NCBI GenBank assembly: GCA_027625915.1
Contig: JANTQA010000063.1
Coordinates: forward strand, 6,715,501-6,779,500
DNA from: Anaeramoeba flamelloides
Lineage: Eukaryota > Metamonada > Anaeramoebidae
Direction of reading: 5' to 3'
DNA length: 64,000 bases
Shown piece by piece: positions 44,650 through 57,237 of the stretch (its first letter is position 1; each line of letters starts with the position of its first letter). Position numbers and translations under genes: made by a program. Below the pieces are notes generated by a model, which searched no databases, was not told where the DNA came from, and worked only from the letters and a program-made list of their open reading frames with translations.

Positions 44650-46977
44650 TTAATTAAATTGAATCCAACTCAAAGCTTTGGAAATCCCCTCCCCTGTTAT
44701 TGCAACTGTTGGTTGCACAAACCATTTTCTTTTTCTCCATGATAGCAAATCGAGATGGTTTACGATTTCTGCAGGAGTCATTGCATTTGGCAAATCTTGT
44801 TTATTGCAAATCACTACTACGGGCATTAATATTTGTTCTTCTCCGCTGAGGAGCTTATTTAATTCGTATTTGGACTCAAGAATGCGCTCTCTGTCGTTTG
44901 AATCAACAACCCAAATTAGCGCCTGTGTGTCAGTAAGGTAATGCCTCCAAAGTGGTCTTATTTTCTCTCTACCACATGAATCCCAAATGGTTAAATGCTT
45001 CGTCCCATATTCGATTGTTTCCACATTAAATCCAATTGTTGGTATTGTCGTAACTGTTTCACCCAATTTCCACCGATACAATAGCGTAGTTTTACCAACG
45101 GCATCAAGACCAACCATAAGCACCCTTATGAAATCGACTCCAAAAATTTTCATTCGAAATTTTTGAAAGAATGTTCCTTTTCTTTTATTAACTTTCTTTG
45201 ATACAATCTTTACTTTTTTTTTCTTTTTTGGATTTTTCAATTTGTCCCAATATATAAATCCGAGTTTCCAACGTGAATTGATCCGACTTGAATTATCAAT
45301 TTGCAGCTCAAATTGTTCGTTCGGTGGTCCAAAATGAATATGAAATAAATCGGACCATAGGAAATCATGCGACGAATAATAATTCATTTCGGAAGACACA
45401 AGCGCCAGTTTGGCAAGGTTGTGTGGATTTAGGTATCCAAAGATTTCAAAAATTAACTCTGGAGACAGATAAGAAAAATATCCTAGCACTGGGGCTATTT
45501 GTTTTTTTTTTTTGTTTTTTGTTTGAAGCTTCTCCTTCCCTTCTTCTTTTTCGGTCCATTGATCTACCCTCGAACAATTGATTACAATATGCTGCCATCC
45601 TGCATTCATTTGTTCAATGTAAAATTCATGGGGTATTTTTAAAGCTTTCAAATCTCGTTTAGTTAGCTTTCCATTTTTCTTTTCATTTTCACTATCACTA
45701 GAACTTTCACTTTCTTTTTCTATTTCTATTTCTTTTTCTTTTTCTCCTTCTTTTTGTATTTGGATTTCTTTTTTTTTTTTTTTCTCTTTTTGTTTTTGTT
45801 TTTGTTTATCTTTTTCTTTTTCTATTTCTTGTTCTTTTTCTTTTTTCATTTCTTTTTCTATTTTAGTTTCTTTCTCCTTTTCATTTTCTTTTTCTTTTTC
45901 TTTTTCTTTTTCTTTTTCTTTTTCTTTTTCTTTTTCCTTTTCCATTGCTTTGACCTTTTCAATTTTCTTTTGTTTTGATTCAAACAAATTTCCAAGAACA
46001 AACAAATCATTTGATTGTGATAGAAAAAGTGAAAAGCTCTTTCCATAGCCACCTGAAGCAGAAATTAACTGTATTGAACTCTCATTTGGAAAACGGATTT
46101 TGTTGAAAATGTTCTGCTCTGGTAGCCCCTTTCTACCAACTGCAATACCTTTGCCACAAACAAACACAGAGCCTTCGTAATTCAAAATTATCGAGTGTTC
46201 GTCTCCACATGCTATATCCCTAATTGCACCAAATTTTGCAAGAGTATTTTTTTTGTTGTACAGCCTTTTTAATTTTGGTTGATCACTTGAGTTCCCAGTA
46301 CCAAGCTGTCCGTTTTCTCCTTTGCCACAAGCAAACAATTCGCCTGCATATGAATACACGATAAAATGTTGTGCTCCACACCCAATGATTTGTGGAATCG
46401 CAAACAAAAAGCTAATGACTTCAGTGGGGGTATCTACTTTATCCACAAGTTTGTTATGTGCTAACTCACCATGCGAACAAATGCCTGCAGACAATAGATG
46501 GTGTTTTTTATCAAGAAATAACTGATAATTTGATCCGCTGAAGATCCCTGTGCACTTGTTTTCGAATTTTATTTGCTTGATTTCAACATTTCCAGAAATA
46601 CCATGAAGGTAATTTAACTTCCAAACCTTCCCTTCAACTAAAAGCAGTGTTGAAAAGCTTCCAGTTGAGATTTGTTCAATTTTTTTTTTCTTAAATTTCT
46701 TGAGCACAACCAAATTTGGTTTGTTTTCTTTTGTTGATTGCTTTTTGTTCATTGTTTGTTGTTGAAACAAGACTCCGAAAATTAGAATTACACCATTTTT
46801 AAGAACAATTAGAGTTTGTGTGGAGCCACAAGAAATAAATTTTAAGCTTGTGCCTTTGAGAAATTTGCTTAGTTCTGAACTAAGTGGAATTAATTTGTTT
46901 GAAAAAATTGGTTCCGTTGTTTTGCTTATAAGTAATTGTCCATTTTGGTTGGATCCACAAACAAAAATTTCTGTCAT
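44650..46977 (-). CDS. RCC1 repeat / F-box / Arf GTPase fusion
   Basis: A single-exon protein of 775 residues. Residues 1-335 contain RCC1 blades ([36 protein letters not shown]). A Glu-Lys tract spans about 343-440. An F-box follows at about 498-545 ([23 protein letters not shown] and a FLWSDLF end). Residues 610-775 are an Arf-family domain: P-loop GLDAVGKTT at 623-631, switch [12 protein letters not shown], and [10 protein letters not shown]-box proteins recruit substrates to SCF ubiquitin ligases; RCC1 propellers bind proteins or act as exchange factors; Arf GTPases switch membrane traffic. Switch II, normally WDVGGQ, reads WDSCGRE at 665-671, so the catalytic Gln is R670. That predicts very slow GTP hydrolysis, a mostly GTP-bound state or a scaffold role (inference). 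There is no Arf myristoylation glycine, since the domain is internal. Confidence 0.9.
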   Translation of the reverse strand: MTEIFVCGSNQNGQLLISKTTEPIFSNKLIPLSSELSKFLKGTSLKFISCGSTQTLIVLKNGVILIFGVLFQQQTMNKKQSTKENKPNLVVLKKFKKKKIEQISTGSFSTLLLVEGKVWKLNYLHGISGNVEIKQIKFENKCTGIFSGSNYQLFLDKKHHLLSAGICSHGELAHNKLVDKVDTPTEVISFLFAIPQIIGCGAQHFIVYSYAGELFACGKGENGQLGTGNSSDQPKLKRLYNKKNTLAKFGAIRDIACGDEHSIILNYEGSVFVCGKGIAVGRKGLPEQNIFNKIRFPNESSIQLISASGGYGKSFSLFLSQSNDLFVLGNLFESKQKKIEKVKAMEKEKEKEKEKEKEKEKEKENEKEKETKIEKEMKKEKEQEIEKEKDKQKQKQKEKKKKKEIQIQKEGEKEKEIEIEKESESSSDSENEKKNGKLTKRDLKALKIPHEFYIEQMNAGWQHIVINCSRVDQWTEKEEGKEKLQTKNKKKKQIAPVLGYFSYLSPELIFEIFGYLNPHNLAKLALVSSEMNYYSSHDFLWSDLFHIHFGPPNEQFELQIDNSSRINSRWKLGFIYWDKLKNPKKKKKVKIVSKKVNKRKGTFFQKFRMKIFGVDFIRVLMVGLDAVGKTTLLYRWKLGETVTTIPTIGFNVETIEYGTKHLTIWDSCGREKIRPLWRHYLTDTQALIWVVDSNDRERILESKYELNKLLSGEEQILMPVVVICNKQDLPNAMTPAEIVNHLDLLSWRKRKWFVQPTVAITGEGISKALSWIQFN

Positions 46978-48865
46978 GGATCAATGGAAAAAAGATTCTT
47001 TAAAGAAAACAAAAAAAAAAGTGGAAAAATGGAAAAATGGAAAAATTTCAGATTTGAGTCTTTTTTTTTGATAAATTGTTTGGTCTTATTCACAAGAATC
47101 CTTATACCAATTATGATCATTTTTATCAAAAAAAGATTGATCTTGAATTTTGAGGATAAAATTAACTAATTCCAAAATAATTTCAAAAATTTTCTTTTGA
47201 AAAATGAAATTTTATCTAAAAACTAAAACATATATATCTGAGTAAAATTTGTAAATTGCTTGAAAAAATTTAAATGACTTATAACTATCCTTCATAAAAT
47301 AAAACAAATATTTTTCAATAAGTTGAATAAATCATCTTTTCTCATTTTAAATTTCCAAAGGGTTTCATTTCCACAATTTAAAACAAATTGTTTTCTTGAA
47401 CAACACAATCAATTTAATTAGATTTTATTTAATTTGTGGTTAGATTTTAACCTCATTATATTTGAAAGAATAGGATTTTATAACATTATTGAGAAAATAT
47501 TTCTTCATTTGAAAATGAAAAAAATGAAAAAAAAACAATCTACTAGATCAAAAAAAGCTACAAAGACACTTTAAATCATAACACTCATGTTTTCAAAATT
47601 ATATAATTCATACCGATTCTAATAGGAAATTGAGTTTAGATCTTTGGCACTTTTTTCTAAAAATGTCCTCTTTTTTATTTGTTGATTTTTGGAGATCGAT
47701 CACGCTTCACAAATTGGTTAGTTTTTGATTGGGGTTGGGCACTCATTAAAATTACAATTTTTTTTTCCATTTAGAAAATTATTTTTAACCATAATCACTC
47801 AACCCTTAAAGGATATCTTTTTCTTTAAAAACGGAAAAAAAAATTTGATCTCATCGAAAAAATTTCCTTTTTTGAGTTTCTTAGTTATTCAGAATTTCAT
47901 GACACTTCTCATTGATAAAAATTGTTTGTTGAGAATTTCACCAATAAAATATTTTAAAATTTTGCCATTTCTTTGAGTAATAATCGCTTATACGTATTTT
48001 TATGGATTTTACTATTCTTGTCATAATCATTGCACTAAATCAAACATTTATTTTCTATAAACCATTTTCCAGACATAGGAGCCCAATTGTAATTGAATAA
48101 ATTACATGTGTTTTCTAGGATTTAAATAGATTTAGAAGAAAAATTTATTTTGTAAATTTCAAAAATGAAATCATTTTTTTTTTTGTTTTTTTGATTTTTT
48201 TTTAATTCCATAATTAATTATACAATTTTTTTTTTTTATAACAAAATTCAAAATCACAAAGTAAAAATGTAATATTCTAATGTTATTGAAACAGTTATAA
48301 TAGCTGTAGAGAAATCATATTGAAATCTATTGGGATTTTATTTGATATTTAATTGGAGATTAAAATAAAACATTATTGTTTTTTTCAATGTGTTGCCCTA
48401 AGAATTTTAGTTTTTTAATTTTTAAGATATATTATTGATTTATTAGTTTTATTCAAGATGTACATCAACTATTCTTTGATGTGTATTATTTTCATTATAA
48501 CTGACAATAATTCATAAAGGTATTGTTAAAATAGCTGAAAATAATAAAAAGAAATTCTGGCACTATATTTATTGTGTGATAAATGTGATGAATATTATCA
48601 CAAATTGTTTGGATCATGCTCATTTTCTGAAAAACCCGATTTTTTTAAAAAAAGTTTTTTATTTGCATTTTTTATTTGATCTTTTGATTATTGTTCTGAT
48701 TCACCAACAGCTTTATCAGGGGTTATATGGTTGAATTTATGATAATATTTTTAAAATTGCTGAAAAGGTAATTTTTTCCAAAACACATCAAAAATTTCCC
48801 TAAATGACAAAGATTAACAGAAAAAAAAAAAAAGAGAAATAAAATTAATTAATTAAAATGAAATA
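46978..48865. other. Intergenic between two minus-strand RCC1 genes
   Basis: Holds the 5' flank of the RCC1/F-box/Arf gene, the family B copy listed separately, and about 1 kb (47820-48865) in which I see nothing. Confidence 0.4.
47330..47819. mobile_element. TTAA element family B, partial copy 3
   Basis: Matches the right two-thirds of copies 1 and 2 (AATTTCCAAAGGGTTTCATT, the internal hairpin at about 47553-47652, ATAATCACTCAACCC) and ends CCCTTAA at 47813-47819. The left end is not recognisable. Confidence 0.65.
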
Positions 48866-51800
48866 TTATTTCTTGTAACATTTTTCAAAAATATTTAAAA
48901 GAGGAATTTTGGGGTTTAATTGATAGTATTCAACAATATCTTCAAATTCTTCTCGAACAAATTCTTGGTCTATATCTGCTGTTATTGGAATTTCATCACT
49001 ATATAAGAACGAAATTAATAATTCAAGAGTTTCCAAGGATTTTCCAGAATAATCTTTAACTTTATTTAAATTTTGATCAAGATTTTGAAATAAATCTAAA
49101 AATAATCCACTCCTTGCCACTAAAATAAATTTATGAATATACAATTCTTCTTCTTCTTCTTCTTCATCTTCATCATTTTTTACAGTAATTGTAAAATCGG
49201 AAGTTTCTTTATCAAATAATAATTTTTTTAAATCATTTTTCAATAATTTGGTTTTTTGAGGATCTTGAATTCCAAAATGATTTAAAATTTCAATTGTTTT
49301 TTCATGATTTATTATTTTATCTGAATAAATCCATTTTAGTACCTGTTCAATTTCTTTTAATGTGCAATTTTCTTCCAGATATTTTGTAACTTGATCAAAA
49401 TCTTCCCCAAGTCTGGTTTCAATTAGTATCTTATGAATTGGTATCTTTTGGATTTTACAATCAGACAACGATCCTTTTTCTAATAAATTTCCTAGGTCTT
49501 GGCTTAAATAATTAATTTCTGATTCTTTTCTAAAGGAAAAGATTATGGGCTTATCACAGCATCTTATTGTATCGAATAAAACATTTCCTTCAAGAGTTTG
49601 GAATAGTCTTAATGATCGATTGTAATCGTTAAATCGTAGACCAAAACGCCCTGTGACCCATATTTCTTTATCTTGAGTTAAAAATGCAAGATAGTAGCTC
49701 CCACTTGAAATATCTTTAATAAAGGTATTGTTTTTTTTAAATCGTGGGTATTCTGTAAATTTAGTTTGATCAGATTCAAAGCCAATGTTTCCTTTTGCAC
49801 CAGCGACATAAACTTTTCCATCAGTTGTAAGTATTGCAGTGTGATCATAAGCAGATACTATTTTGGATATTTTTTCAACTGGGAAATCAAATTTTCTTAT
49901 AATTGGTGTTTTTTGAATATCCGCTTTTCCATCTCCCAATTGCCCTTTTTTTTAAAAAAATAAAAAATTCAAAATATTAAAAAATATATAAGAAAAGTAT
50001 TTTTTTAAAACCCAAACTGTTTATTGGTAAAAATATAAATAATAATTTTTGATAACTACTGAGAAGAAAGAAATTGACCCTCTAAAAAGTTTAAGATAGC
50101 ACTGTGTCCATTTTAGAAATAGTTTGAGAAAACATTTATTTTCGATATTTTGCAACTTTGGAGTCTGAATATTGATTACCCAACCTTTTAATTTGTTTTG
50201 GAATAAGGGTTCGTTTCAAAATTGTTGAAATTTTTTACTAATACAAAGGATCATTTTTAATTGATGAGTATCAACAAATAGTACTATTTTAATAATCAAA
50301 ATTTTAGAGATATTTGAATTATGGAACACTAATATGGTTTACGTTCAATAACATCATACTTTGATCTTAGACTTCTCATTGGCAGAGGCTAATCACTTAT
50401 GGAAGTAAGTACATTTTACCATTATGAAAAATTTTAATTGTGTGAAAATTACTGAAAAAATATTTTTTGAGTGTCTCAGATATATTGAAACTTTGAAAAC
50501 AAAACACCATTCGCCACTTATCTATTTGTGAAAAGAAAAAGAATCCAATTTAATTCAGAATTAAATCTTTCATTTTTGGATTTTTTGAACTTTTTTTTTG
50601 ATTAAATTTATGAGTTTTATTAAATTTTGGTTTTGGAGCTTGACATGTGTTCATATAAATGAGTGAAATTAATCAAACAGCAAACCAAAAAATAAGACCA
50701 GGAAGATGTGTGTATTTCTAAACAAATATTTTCTTTTAGAAGACTAAACACGAAAGATCACAATTTAAAATCAGAAACTTGTTGAAATCAAAAATGAAAA
50801 AAAATAAAATGGATAAAAGCCTATTTTCGAAGATTGGTTTTCTTTATCTTCTTAATTTTTATTAATTCAAACAATTTTTTACCTTCAATTTCTTTCCCCA
50901 TTACTAAACTAAAATTCAAAATTTTCCACACCGCTAAAACAGTCCAAATGGATCACAATAATACAATTTCATTCAAATTCGAAATAATTTTGATTTTTGT
51001 AAAAAAAGAAAATATTTTTTCATCTTTTAGTTTTTTGTTTTCATTTCATTTTTTGAATTACGTAACTTGCTCCATTGGATTGAAAATTTTTTGAGAAAAT
51101 TGATATTAGGTTAAAGTTGAGTTGTTCGAAATAAAAGAACTTTAATAAAATTAGTTGATAGTCTCTAATCATTTAACTGATCGATCAATATTCCTAATAG
51201 AATTTAAACAAATTTACTAATACATTTTTTTTTGTTCTACTCTTTACAAAATTTTTAACACACTCAATTGATTTATTAGTATTGATAATTATTTATTTTT
51301 TGTTTTGTGAGTATTGTAATTAATAAACAATTGCTAGCATTTCAATTAGTGAATGATTCTAATTTGGTATTTCTTCGAGAATTGATTAAATAAGTTTTTT
51401 TTTTTCACAAATCGAATTTTAGTGTGTTAAAAATTTTAAACGAGAGTATAATCTTTAATTTTTCAATTATTTTAACAATTTTGTATATTAAATTTTTGAG
51501 TTTTATTAAATTTAGTTTTGGATCTAGAGATGTGTTTATACAAAAGATCGAAATTAATCAAACAGTAAACCAAAAAAATATACCCCAAGTAGGTGTATAT
51601 TTCTCAACAAATCTTTTCTTTTATGATACCAAAAACCACAAATCACCCTTTTAAAAGAAACTTGTTGAAATCAATGAATGAAAAAAAAAATCGATAAAAG
51701 TCTATTTTAAAAGATTAATTTTCTTTGTCTTCTTAATTATATGAATCCAAACAATTTATTAACTTAATTTTCTCGTCCTCATTAATATTTATTAAGATTT

Positions 51801-53410
51801 TACATAACTTTTTTTTGATAAATATGCTTTAAATATTCTTTTTTAAAATTTTTTTATCAAACTAAGCCAAAATAAAGAATACTATTTCAAAAATTAAAAT
51901 AAACGGGTTGAATTCTTGGAATCAATAAATAACATCAACTAGAAAATTTTCAACCCAAAGGAAAAGAAAAATCTAGAAAAAATTTCAATCAGATTCAGAA
52001 TTATTTTTGAATTCTCATTTTAATGGAAAATAAATAATTTTAAAATCAAACGAATTTGGCCAATAAACCCTTATTCTCAAGAAGAATTTGTAAATATCCT
52101 ATTTTCTGAGTTAAAACTAGAATTAGATGAATTTAAAGAAAATAGGATTTTTAAATTCATTTTGGAAATTCTTTAGAAGTAAAAAGTATTTTGTTTCTCA
52201 AAAATTTTACAAACAAAATTATTCCCATAAAGAATTAAAAACAAAATCAAATTAAGAAAAAGTAATTGTATCAAATTTTACAGATAAGATCAAGAAATAA
52301 ATGATTTGTATTTATTTTTTTTTGATAAATTTTTTTCTTTTTTTTGATTTATATTTTTTAATTGTTAGGTAAATATATTATATTAGGATATATTCCACAC
52401 TTTCGTATTTATTAAAATATCAATATATTTGGTTGTGGAAATGATTTGGATCATTCAGTTTAGCATAAATGATAGTACTCAAAATTTGAAAAATGTACTT
52501 ACTCCCTTAAGTAACTGTTTTTATTCATTTTAAAAAAAGTGAGTAAAAAAAGTTTTGAAAAGTGTTTTGACTCAGATTGCTTTAAAGAGTAACCTAACCA
52601 GTCAAATTGTTTGAGAAACGCCCTATATAACTTTTTCTTCTCACTTTTTTAAAAAGACAAGATTTGGTTCAGCACAAATCGAAGTAAATCTTATGGGTGT
52701 ACAAAAAGAAAGTTTCAAGGGTTAAATTTCTTCTTAAATTAAAAGTGAAAAAGAAGAAAAAGAATATAAAAATAAAAACCTTTATGATTAATTCCAAACC
52801 CATATAAATTGCCATCAGTTTTGATGATAAAAACATGATCTGAATGATCAGCAAAAACTTTTACAACATTTTCATGTAATTTGATGATTTTCTCCTTTGT
52901 GTGGTCACCTAAAACTCCCAATTCGTTCTTGTAATTATCCCCACAGCCATATAAAATATTTGTTGTGGTATTTAAAAAAAAGGTTCCATACCCTGGGCAA
53001 TAAATTTCATGGAAAGTTATCTTTTCTAAACCTTTAATTAAAGTCGGCTTTTTGTTTTGCTTTTGGTTATTTAGTCTGCTAAGTTGGAGAGAATTGTCAC
53101 ACCCCCACCCATAAGCTTTGGGTTGTTCTTCATTGGAGACCGCGACAAGATGAAAATAACCGGAATGGATGCTTTTAATTGGCGGGATGTCTTCAATGGC
53201 ATTCAATGTTCCTTGAAAATCTCCAGGATCTGTTTGATATAATTTACCTTCAGAACTTAAAAACAAAATTTTTTTATCAAAAGTCGAAACAACATCATCA
53301 ATTTGAGTAACTTCTTCGGGGAAAATGGAAAGTGGTTCTAGTTTAAAAGAAAAACTATTGTTTTGTTTCCAATTTCCAAATGGTTCACCACACCCAAAAA
53401 TGTTGGTCAT
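48866..53410 (-). CDS. RCC1 repeat / BTB domain protein, two exons
   Basis: Proposed exons are 53410-52780 and 49944-48866, 569 residues. The join restores an RCC1 blade: exon 1 ends GFGINHK, a Gly codon is split, exon 2 starts QLGDGKADI. GT..AG borders and phase agree. Residues 1-335 are RCC1 propeller (IFGCGEPFG, YGWGCDNSLQL, YGCGDNYKNELG, VYVAGAKGNIG). The C-terminal part has two BTB-like modules: an incomplete one (about 373-440, with IPIHKILIETR) and a fuller one (about 455-540: SDFTITVKN, YIHKFILVARSGLF, LELLISFLYSDEIPI). RCC1/BTB proteins usually serve as Cullin-3 adaptors or exchange-factor-like scaffolds. I start at MTNIF (53410), like the MTEIF start of the neighbouring RCC1 gene. 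An ATG at 53491 would add a 27-residue hydrophobic leader, which is less likely. Confidence 0.78.
50130..50400. mobile_element. TTAA element family D, right end, copy 3
   Basis: Follows family D copy 1 from GTCTGAATATTGATTACCCA through CATTTTTAATTGATGAGTAT to GGCAGAGGCTAATCACTTA. The terminal CCCTTAA has decayed. Confidence 0.6.
50630..51770. repeat. Direct repeat pair, about 265 bases each, 0.87 kb apart
   Basis: 50630-50900 and 51496-51770 share GAAATTAATCAAACAG, AAACTTGTTGAAATCA and TCTTCTTAATT in the same order and direction, with visible substitutions. They could be a decayed tandem duplication or two insertions of one element. No coding sequence. Confidence 0.6.
52180..52510. mobile_element. 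Family I repeat, copy 2, ending in CCCTTAA
   Basis: Aligns with 6470-6816 in the same orientation and ends at the same CCCTTAA word (52504-52510). It lies just inside the 5' end of the RCC1/BTB intron on the minus strand. Confidence 0.6.
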
Positions 53411-53984
53411 CGAAGCTTTTTGTTTCGAAGGAAGGCTTAAAACGAAAAGAAAAAAAAAAAGTAAAAAAAATAAAACATCTATTGTCGACATAATATAGGA
53501 AGAAAAGTTTAACGAAGTGTTTTAAAATTAAAATTCCTGTTTCTTTTTTAAAGAAGACCAATACCTTAACTGATCAAAAGAAACAAACAATAAACCCTAA
53601 AAAAACATAGTGTTGATTTATTCGAGTTCTATTATTTATAACAAAATTCGAAAAATGAAGGATCAAATTCGAAGATTTATCTCAAAAAATAGAGTTAATT
53701 TGAAAAAAAATAACATTATCTCTTGAAAACAAAAGCTGATAAAATTACAAAAATTTTTGAGGAAATCTATCCATAATTTAAATTTTACTGAAAATATCAA
53801 GGGGTTTAATTTAAAATTGATTTGAACTTAGAGATACTATTGTGTAGTGAATTATATTTTACTTTGGAACAAGAAGAAAAAAAGTAGCTATTATATTTGA
53901 AGAACGGATTATTGTGGTTTGGGCACTCAGTTTTTTGATCACTTTACTGTTTTCAAAATAATACGTATGGTAAAATTTCATGAG
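53411..53984. other. 5' flank of the RCC1/BTB gene
   Basis: Must carry the promoter for the minus-strand gene. Nothing recognisable apart from an A-rich leader on the plus strand at 53440-53470. Confidence 0.4.
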
Positions 53985-54157
53985 ACTTTAAAATAAAGTC
54001 ACTATGGGATGGGTTAAGGTTTTAATCATTGTTGAATTATTCTCTTTATCTCATGAGATCTAGAAGAACTATTAAATTTTGAAATTTGAATGATCAAATA
54101 CTTAGGGAAACTTGGGGGTGTTTTATTTTACCAAATACTTATACTTCAAAGAAAAAA

Positions 54158-54418
54158 GTTATTAAAAAAAACTTTTTTATAACATATTTTAAATGTGTAG
54201 TAATGGTATTATAAAAGTTTAAAATGTTATAAAAGTTTATAATAACAACTTTTTTAACATAAATAGTTTTTAAAAAATATGTTATAATTTTTGTAACATG
54301 ATATGAGCCTGTTATAAGAATATTTTTTCAAAAAAATATTGAAAAAATCATCATATAAAAGTAAATTTTGATATAAAAATATTATATAAATGTTATAAAA
54401 AAAATTTTTTTTTTATTT
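54158..54418. mobile_element. TA-flanked MITE family C, copy 2
   Basis: Collinear with 20-284 (AAAATGTTATAAAAGTTTAT, AATATTGAAAAAATCATCAT). The CCCTAAT ends have decayed to A/T runs, so this copy is older than copy 1. Confidence 0.7.
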
Positions 54419-54460
54419 TTATTTTTAAAAGGGGGAGTTGTTAATCCCTCTTATTTGTCA

Positions 54461-54643
54461 TTAGGTTTTCCAGAATTTAAAAGAATTGAGTTAAATCTTT
54501 GATTTTATTACATTCTTTTGAATTCTGGAAAAACGCCGTTAGGTTTTTTTTACTTTTTTAAATAAAAAGAAATTTTATAGAAATTTCATTTTCATTTCAA
54601 AAATTGAAAAAAACCTAGGCACTCTACGGCACTTCCAGAATTC
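54461..54643. mobile_element. Double-hairpin element family L, copy 2
   Basis: The first hairpin has GGTTTTCCAGAATTTAAAAG facing ATTCTTTTGAATTCTGGAAA. The second starts ACGCCGTTAGG and closes with CCTAGGCACTCTACGGC. Same two-part order as 23385-23560. Confidence 0.65.
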
Positions 54644-55137
54644 GTAAATTTTTATTTATAAATTTTAATAAAGACTCAAAAATTTGATTATTAAAGACTA
54701 GTGATAATAAGCAGTTTGAATCTTTTTTATTAATAATATTAAAAATATTATTATTTTAGAATATATTAGAGATATTAATTGGTTTTTTAATTAAGATATC
54801 CAAATTTTATGATTATTTTCATAGGCTGGGCAGTTCCAGTTTACGATTATTTTCTTAGGCTATACAGTTCCAATAAAAAAAAATCTTTTTTATTAGGAAA
54901 GTGTTATCGATTTTCCAATAACAACTTTTAAATATATCAAGTAGTATCAAATCGGCCGTGTTATCATTTTCGTTACCAATTTACTATTAAGAATTTGATT
55001 TTCTGGTAAATTTTACAATAACTGAAATTTTGAAATTTAATAGTTCTTCTAGATCTCAAGAGATAAAGAGAATAATACTGACATGATTCAACTTACCCTA
55101 CTTCATATTCACTTTATTTCAAAAGGCTCCTTAGTTA

Positions 55138-56720
55138 ATTAATAAATTTACTGTATTTTAGAATTCTTGATCTTGAAGGAAAACTTAGATATTTTTGAGT
55201 AAATAAATTTATTTTAGACTTTCTATTATTTACAAATTATTATTTACAGTGCCATCAAGAGTATAAGAGTAACACAGATACACATATACTTTCCCAGATT
55301 CAAAATAATAGACTAAAATTTTGGATTTTACTCAATTATTTTAAATTGCGGATATCAAATAGTACTTTTCTTGGGGTTTTCTATTTTATTCTTTAAATTT
55401 TATAACTTTTCTGAATAAATAGAAGTTTCACAAAAACCTAGAAAACTTCAAAAATAAATAGAAAAGTCAAAAAAACATAACGAAAATCAATATATTTTCC
55501 AAATAAAATAGAAAAACTCAAGAAAACCTAGAACACTTCACAAATAAAATAGAAAACCTCAAATAAACCCAAAGAAAATATATTGTTTTACAAATAAATA
55601 GAAAACTAAAAAGAATGGAGAAAAATCAATGAATGTCCAAATAAACAGAGAATACTAGAAATCCAAACACAATTTTTTTTAATTTACTAAAAATAAAAAA
55701 AGAAGAATTAAGATATTTTCTATTTATTTTGAAAATTAAAAATAAATATAACATCAATATTCCAATAATTTTAACAGAATTAAATAAAATTTATTTAATA
55801 TACCCAAATCTTGATAATTATGTAAAATATAAAAACATACTCAAATTGTAAAATTGTATAATTCATTATAATTATAATAATAAATTTCTAATTTAAGGAG
55901 TATCAAATCTTTTGAATTCCAGTTGATTTTATTGTATATTCTTTGGTTAAATATTATTTATTTTTCCAAATAATGGAGAGATAAATTTCTTGAGATAAAT
56001 TTCCTAATTTCTTTTTATTTACTGAAATTATCATATTTTCAATTTTAAATTATTTTTTATAAAGAAGAATTGATGTATTTCTATTTATCTTACATATACC
56101 AGTAATACATATATTAATCCAAGAATTTTTATAATTTATTGTTGCTATTTCAGAATTATATATTTCTAACCCTTTTACCGATTGACTTAATACAAAATAT
56201 TTGAATCATCTTAATTTTAAAATAGTTGTTCATAAATTTTTATTAAATAATTTTCATCCTTATTATATACTTCTTTTGCCTTTTTTGGATTATGCACTAA
56301 ATGTGAATTTTTTTCAAAGTATATTCTCAAATATTTAATCTTTAATAAATCTTTTTAAATATTTATTTTATCTTGATGTGACTTCTATCCAAATTGAATA
56401 ATTATTTCATATTTAAAATTATTTTTTCATTTATTTTGATTAAATTACTTTTTATTATTTAATTTGATACTTCAGCAAACATTTGATAATGATTCATTAA
56501 TGGTATTATTTTTAATAAGAGAAAATAAGAAATAATATAAAATAAAATCCGTGGTAAGGGATCACAATGGAATATACCAAGTCCTTCCTCCTGATAATAA
56601 ATAAATAATTTTTTTTAATAATATTTACATTTTTTTTATTATTTTTCAAATTATTTAAAAAAAAAAAGAGTAAAAAGCATTTAACTATGTCAAATATTTT
56701 AATATAAGTTAAATTTTTTA
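55138..56720 (-). mobile_element. LINE copy, heavily decayed, minus strand
   Basis: On the minus strand, 56640 to about 56560 reads a TWYIP motif shared with the LINE at 22631, and IIQFG near 56400 matches the same LINE at 22806. 55225-55138 matches the LINE 3' region (TTCTAAAATACAG against TTCTAAAATTCAG). About 55300-55700 between them is family L-type sequence. Many stops occur; this is a fossil of the same LINE family. Confidence 0.6.
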
Positions 56721-57237
56721 AATTTTCATTATTGATTCTAATCGGTTCTGTAAATATTTAAATTTTAATACTAATATACATGTATCGAATTTCATTGAAA
56801 AAGCAAATAATGATATAAGTATAAAATCCCAAAAAGTTTAAATTAACCTAAAAATTATCATTTTTTAATGCTGATTAAACCAACTATTAAAAGTAATATG
56901 AAGTGTAAGATCAATCAACTAATAACCAAAATAAAAACCTGTTGGGCATCTTAGATAAAATTTATCGCTTTTTTCGTTAATTGTGAACATCAAAATAAGA
57001 CTTTCCGTTTTGTATCTATATTTGATTAAAGAAACAATAAATTTAACAATACAAGAACCAAAACAAATTGGCCTTTTAATAATTAATAACACATTTAAAA
57101 CACAATCAACTTTTGGTAATATTGTCGATATTTCATTTTTTTTTTTGGTTTTTGACTCTTCAAATTTACTTAGACTTTTTTTTTTTGTCTATTTGATCTA
57201 AAACAAAAGAAAAAAAAGAAAAAGCAAGTGGTTAGTA
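56721..57237. other. 5' flank of the ankyrin gene
   Basis: No repeat ends recognised. A frame at 56983-57201 lacks any motif and is not called. The last 30 bases before the ATG are A-rich. Confidence 0.4.

Larger units (their letters stand above)
49945..52779 (-). other. 2.8 kb repeat-filled intron of the RCC1/BTB gene
   Basis: Donor GTTTTT at 52779 and acceptor AG at 49946-49945 (minus strand). Contains a decayed family D end (about 50130-50400), a direct duplication (50630-50900 and 51496-51770), and family I copy 2 (52180-52510). No other exon seen. Confidence 0.65.
53985..55130. mobile_element. Family N inverted repeat enclosing two other elements
   Basis: The left arm (53985-54100) and right arm (55015-55130) are inverted: ATTCTCTTTATCTCATGAGA and TCTAGAAGAACTATTAAATT on the left against AATTTAATAGTTCTTCTAGA and TCTCAAGAGATAAAGAGAAT on the right. 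Inside lie family C copy 2 (54158-54418) and family L copy 2 (54461-54643). The compact copy at 36660-37050 supports a foldback origin. Confidence 0.6.

Noticed and set aside
45754-45978. Phe-rich frame opposite the RCC1/F-box/Arf gene
   Set aside because: Antisense shadow of the Glu-Lys tract.
53410-53491. Signal peptide on the RCC1/BTB protein from the upstream ATG
   Set aside because: The hydrophobic stretch comes from a T-rich leader; the neighbouring RCC1 gene begins directly at the matching MTxIF start.
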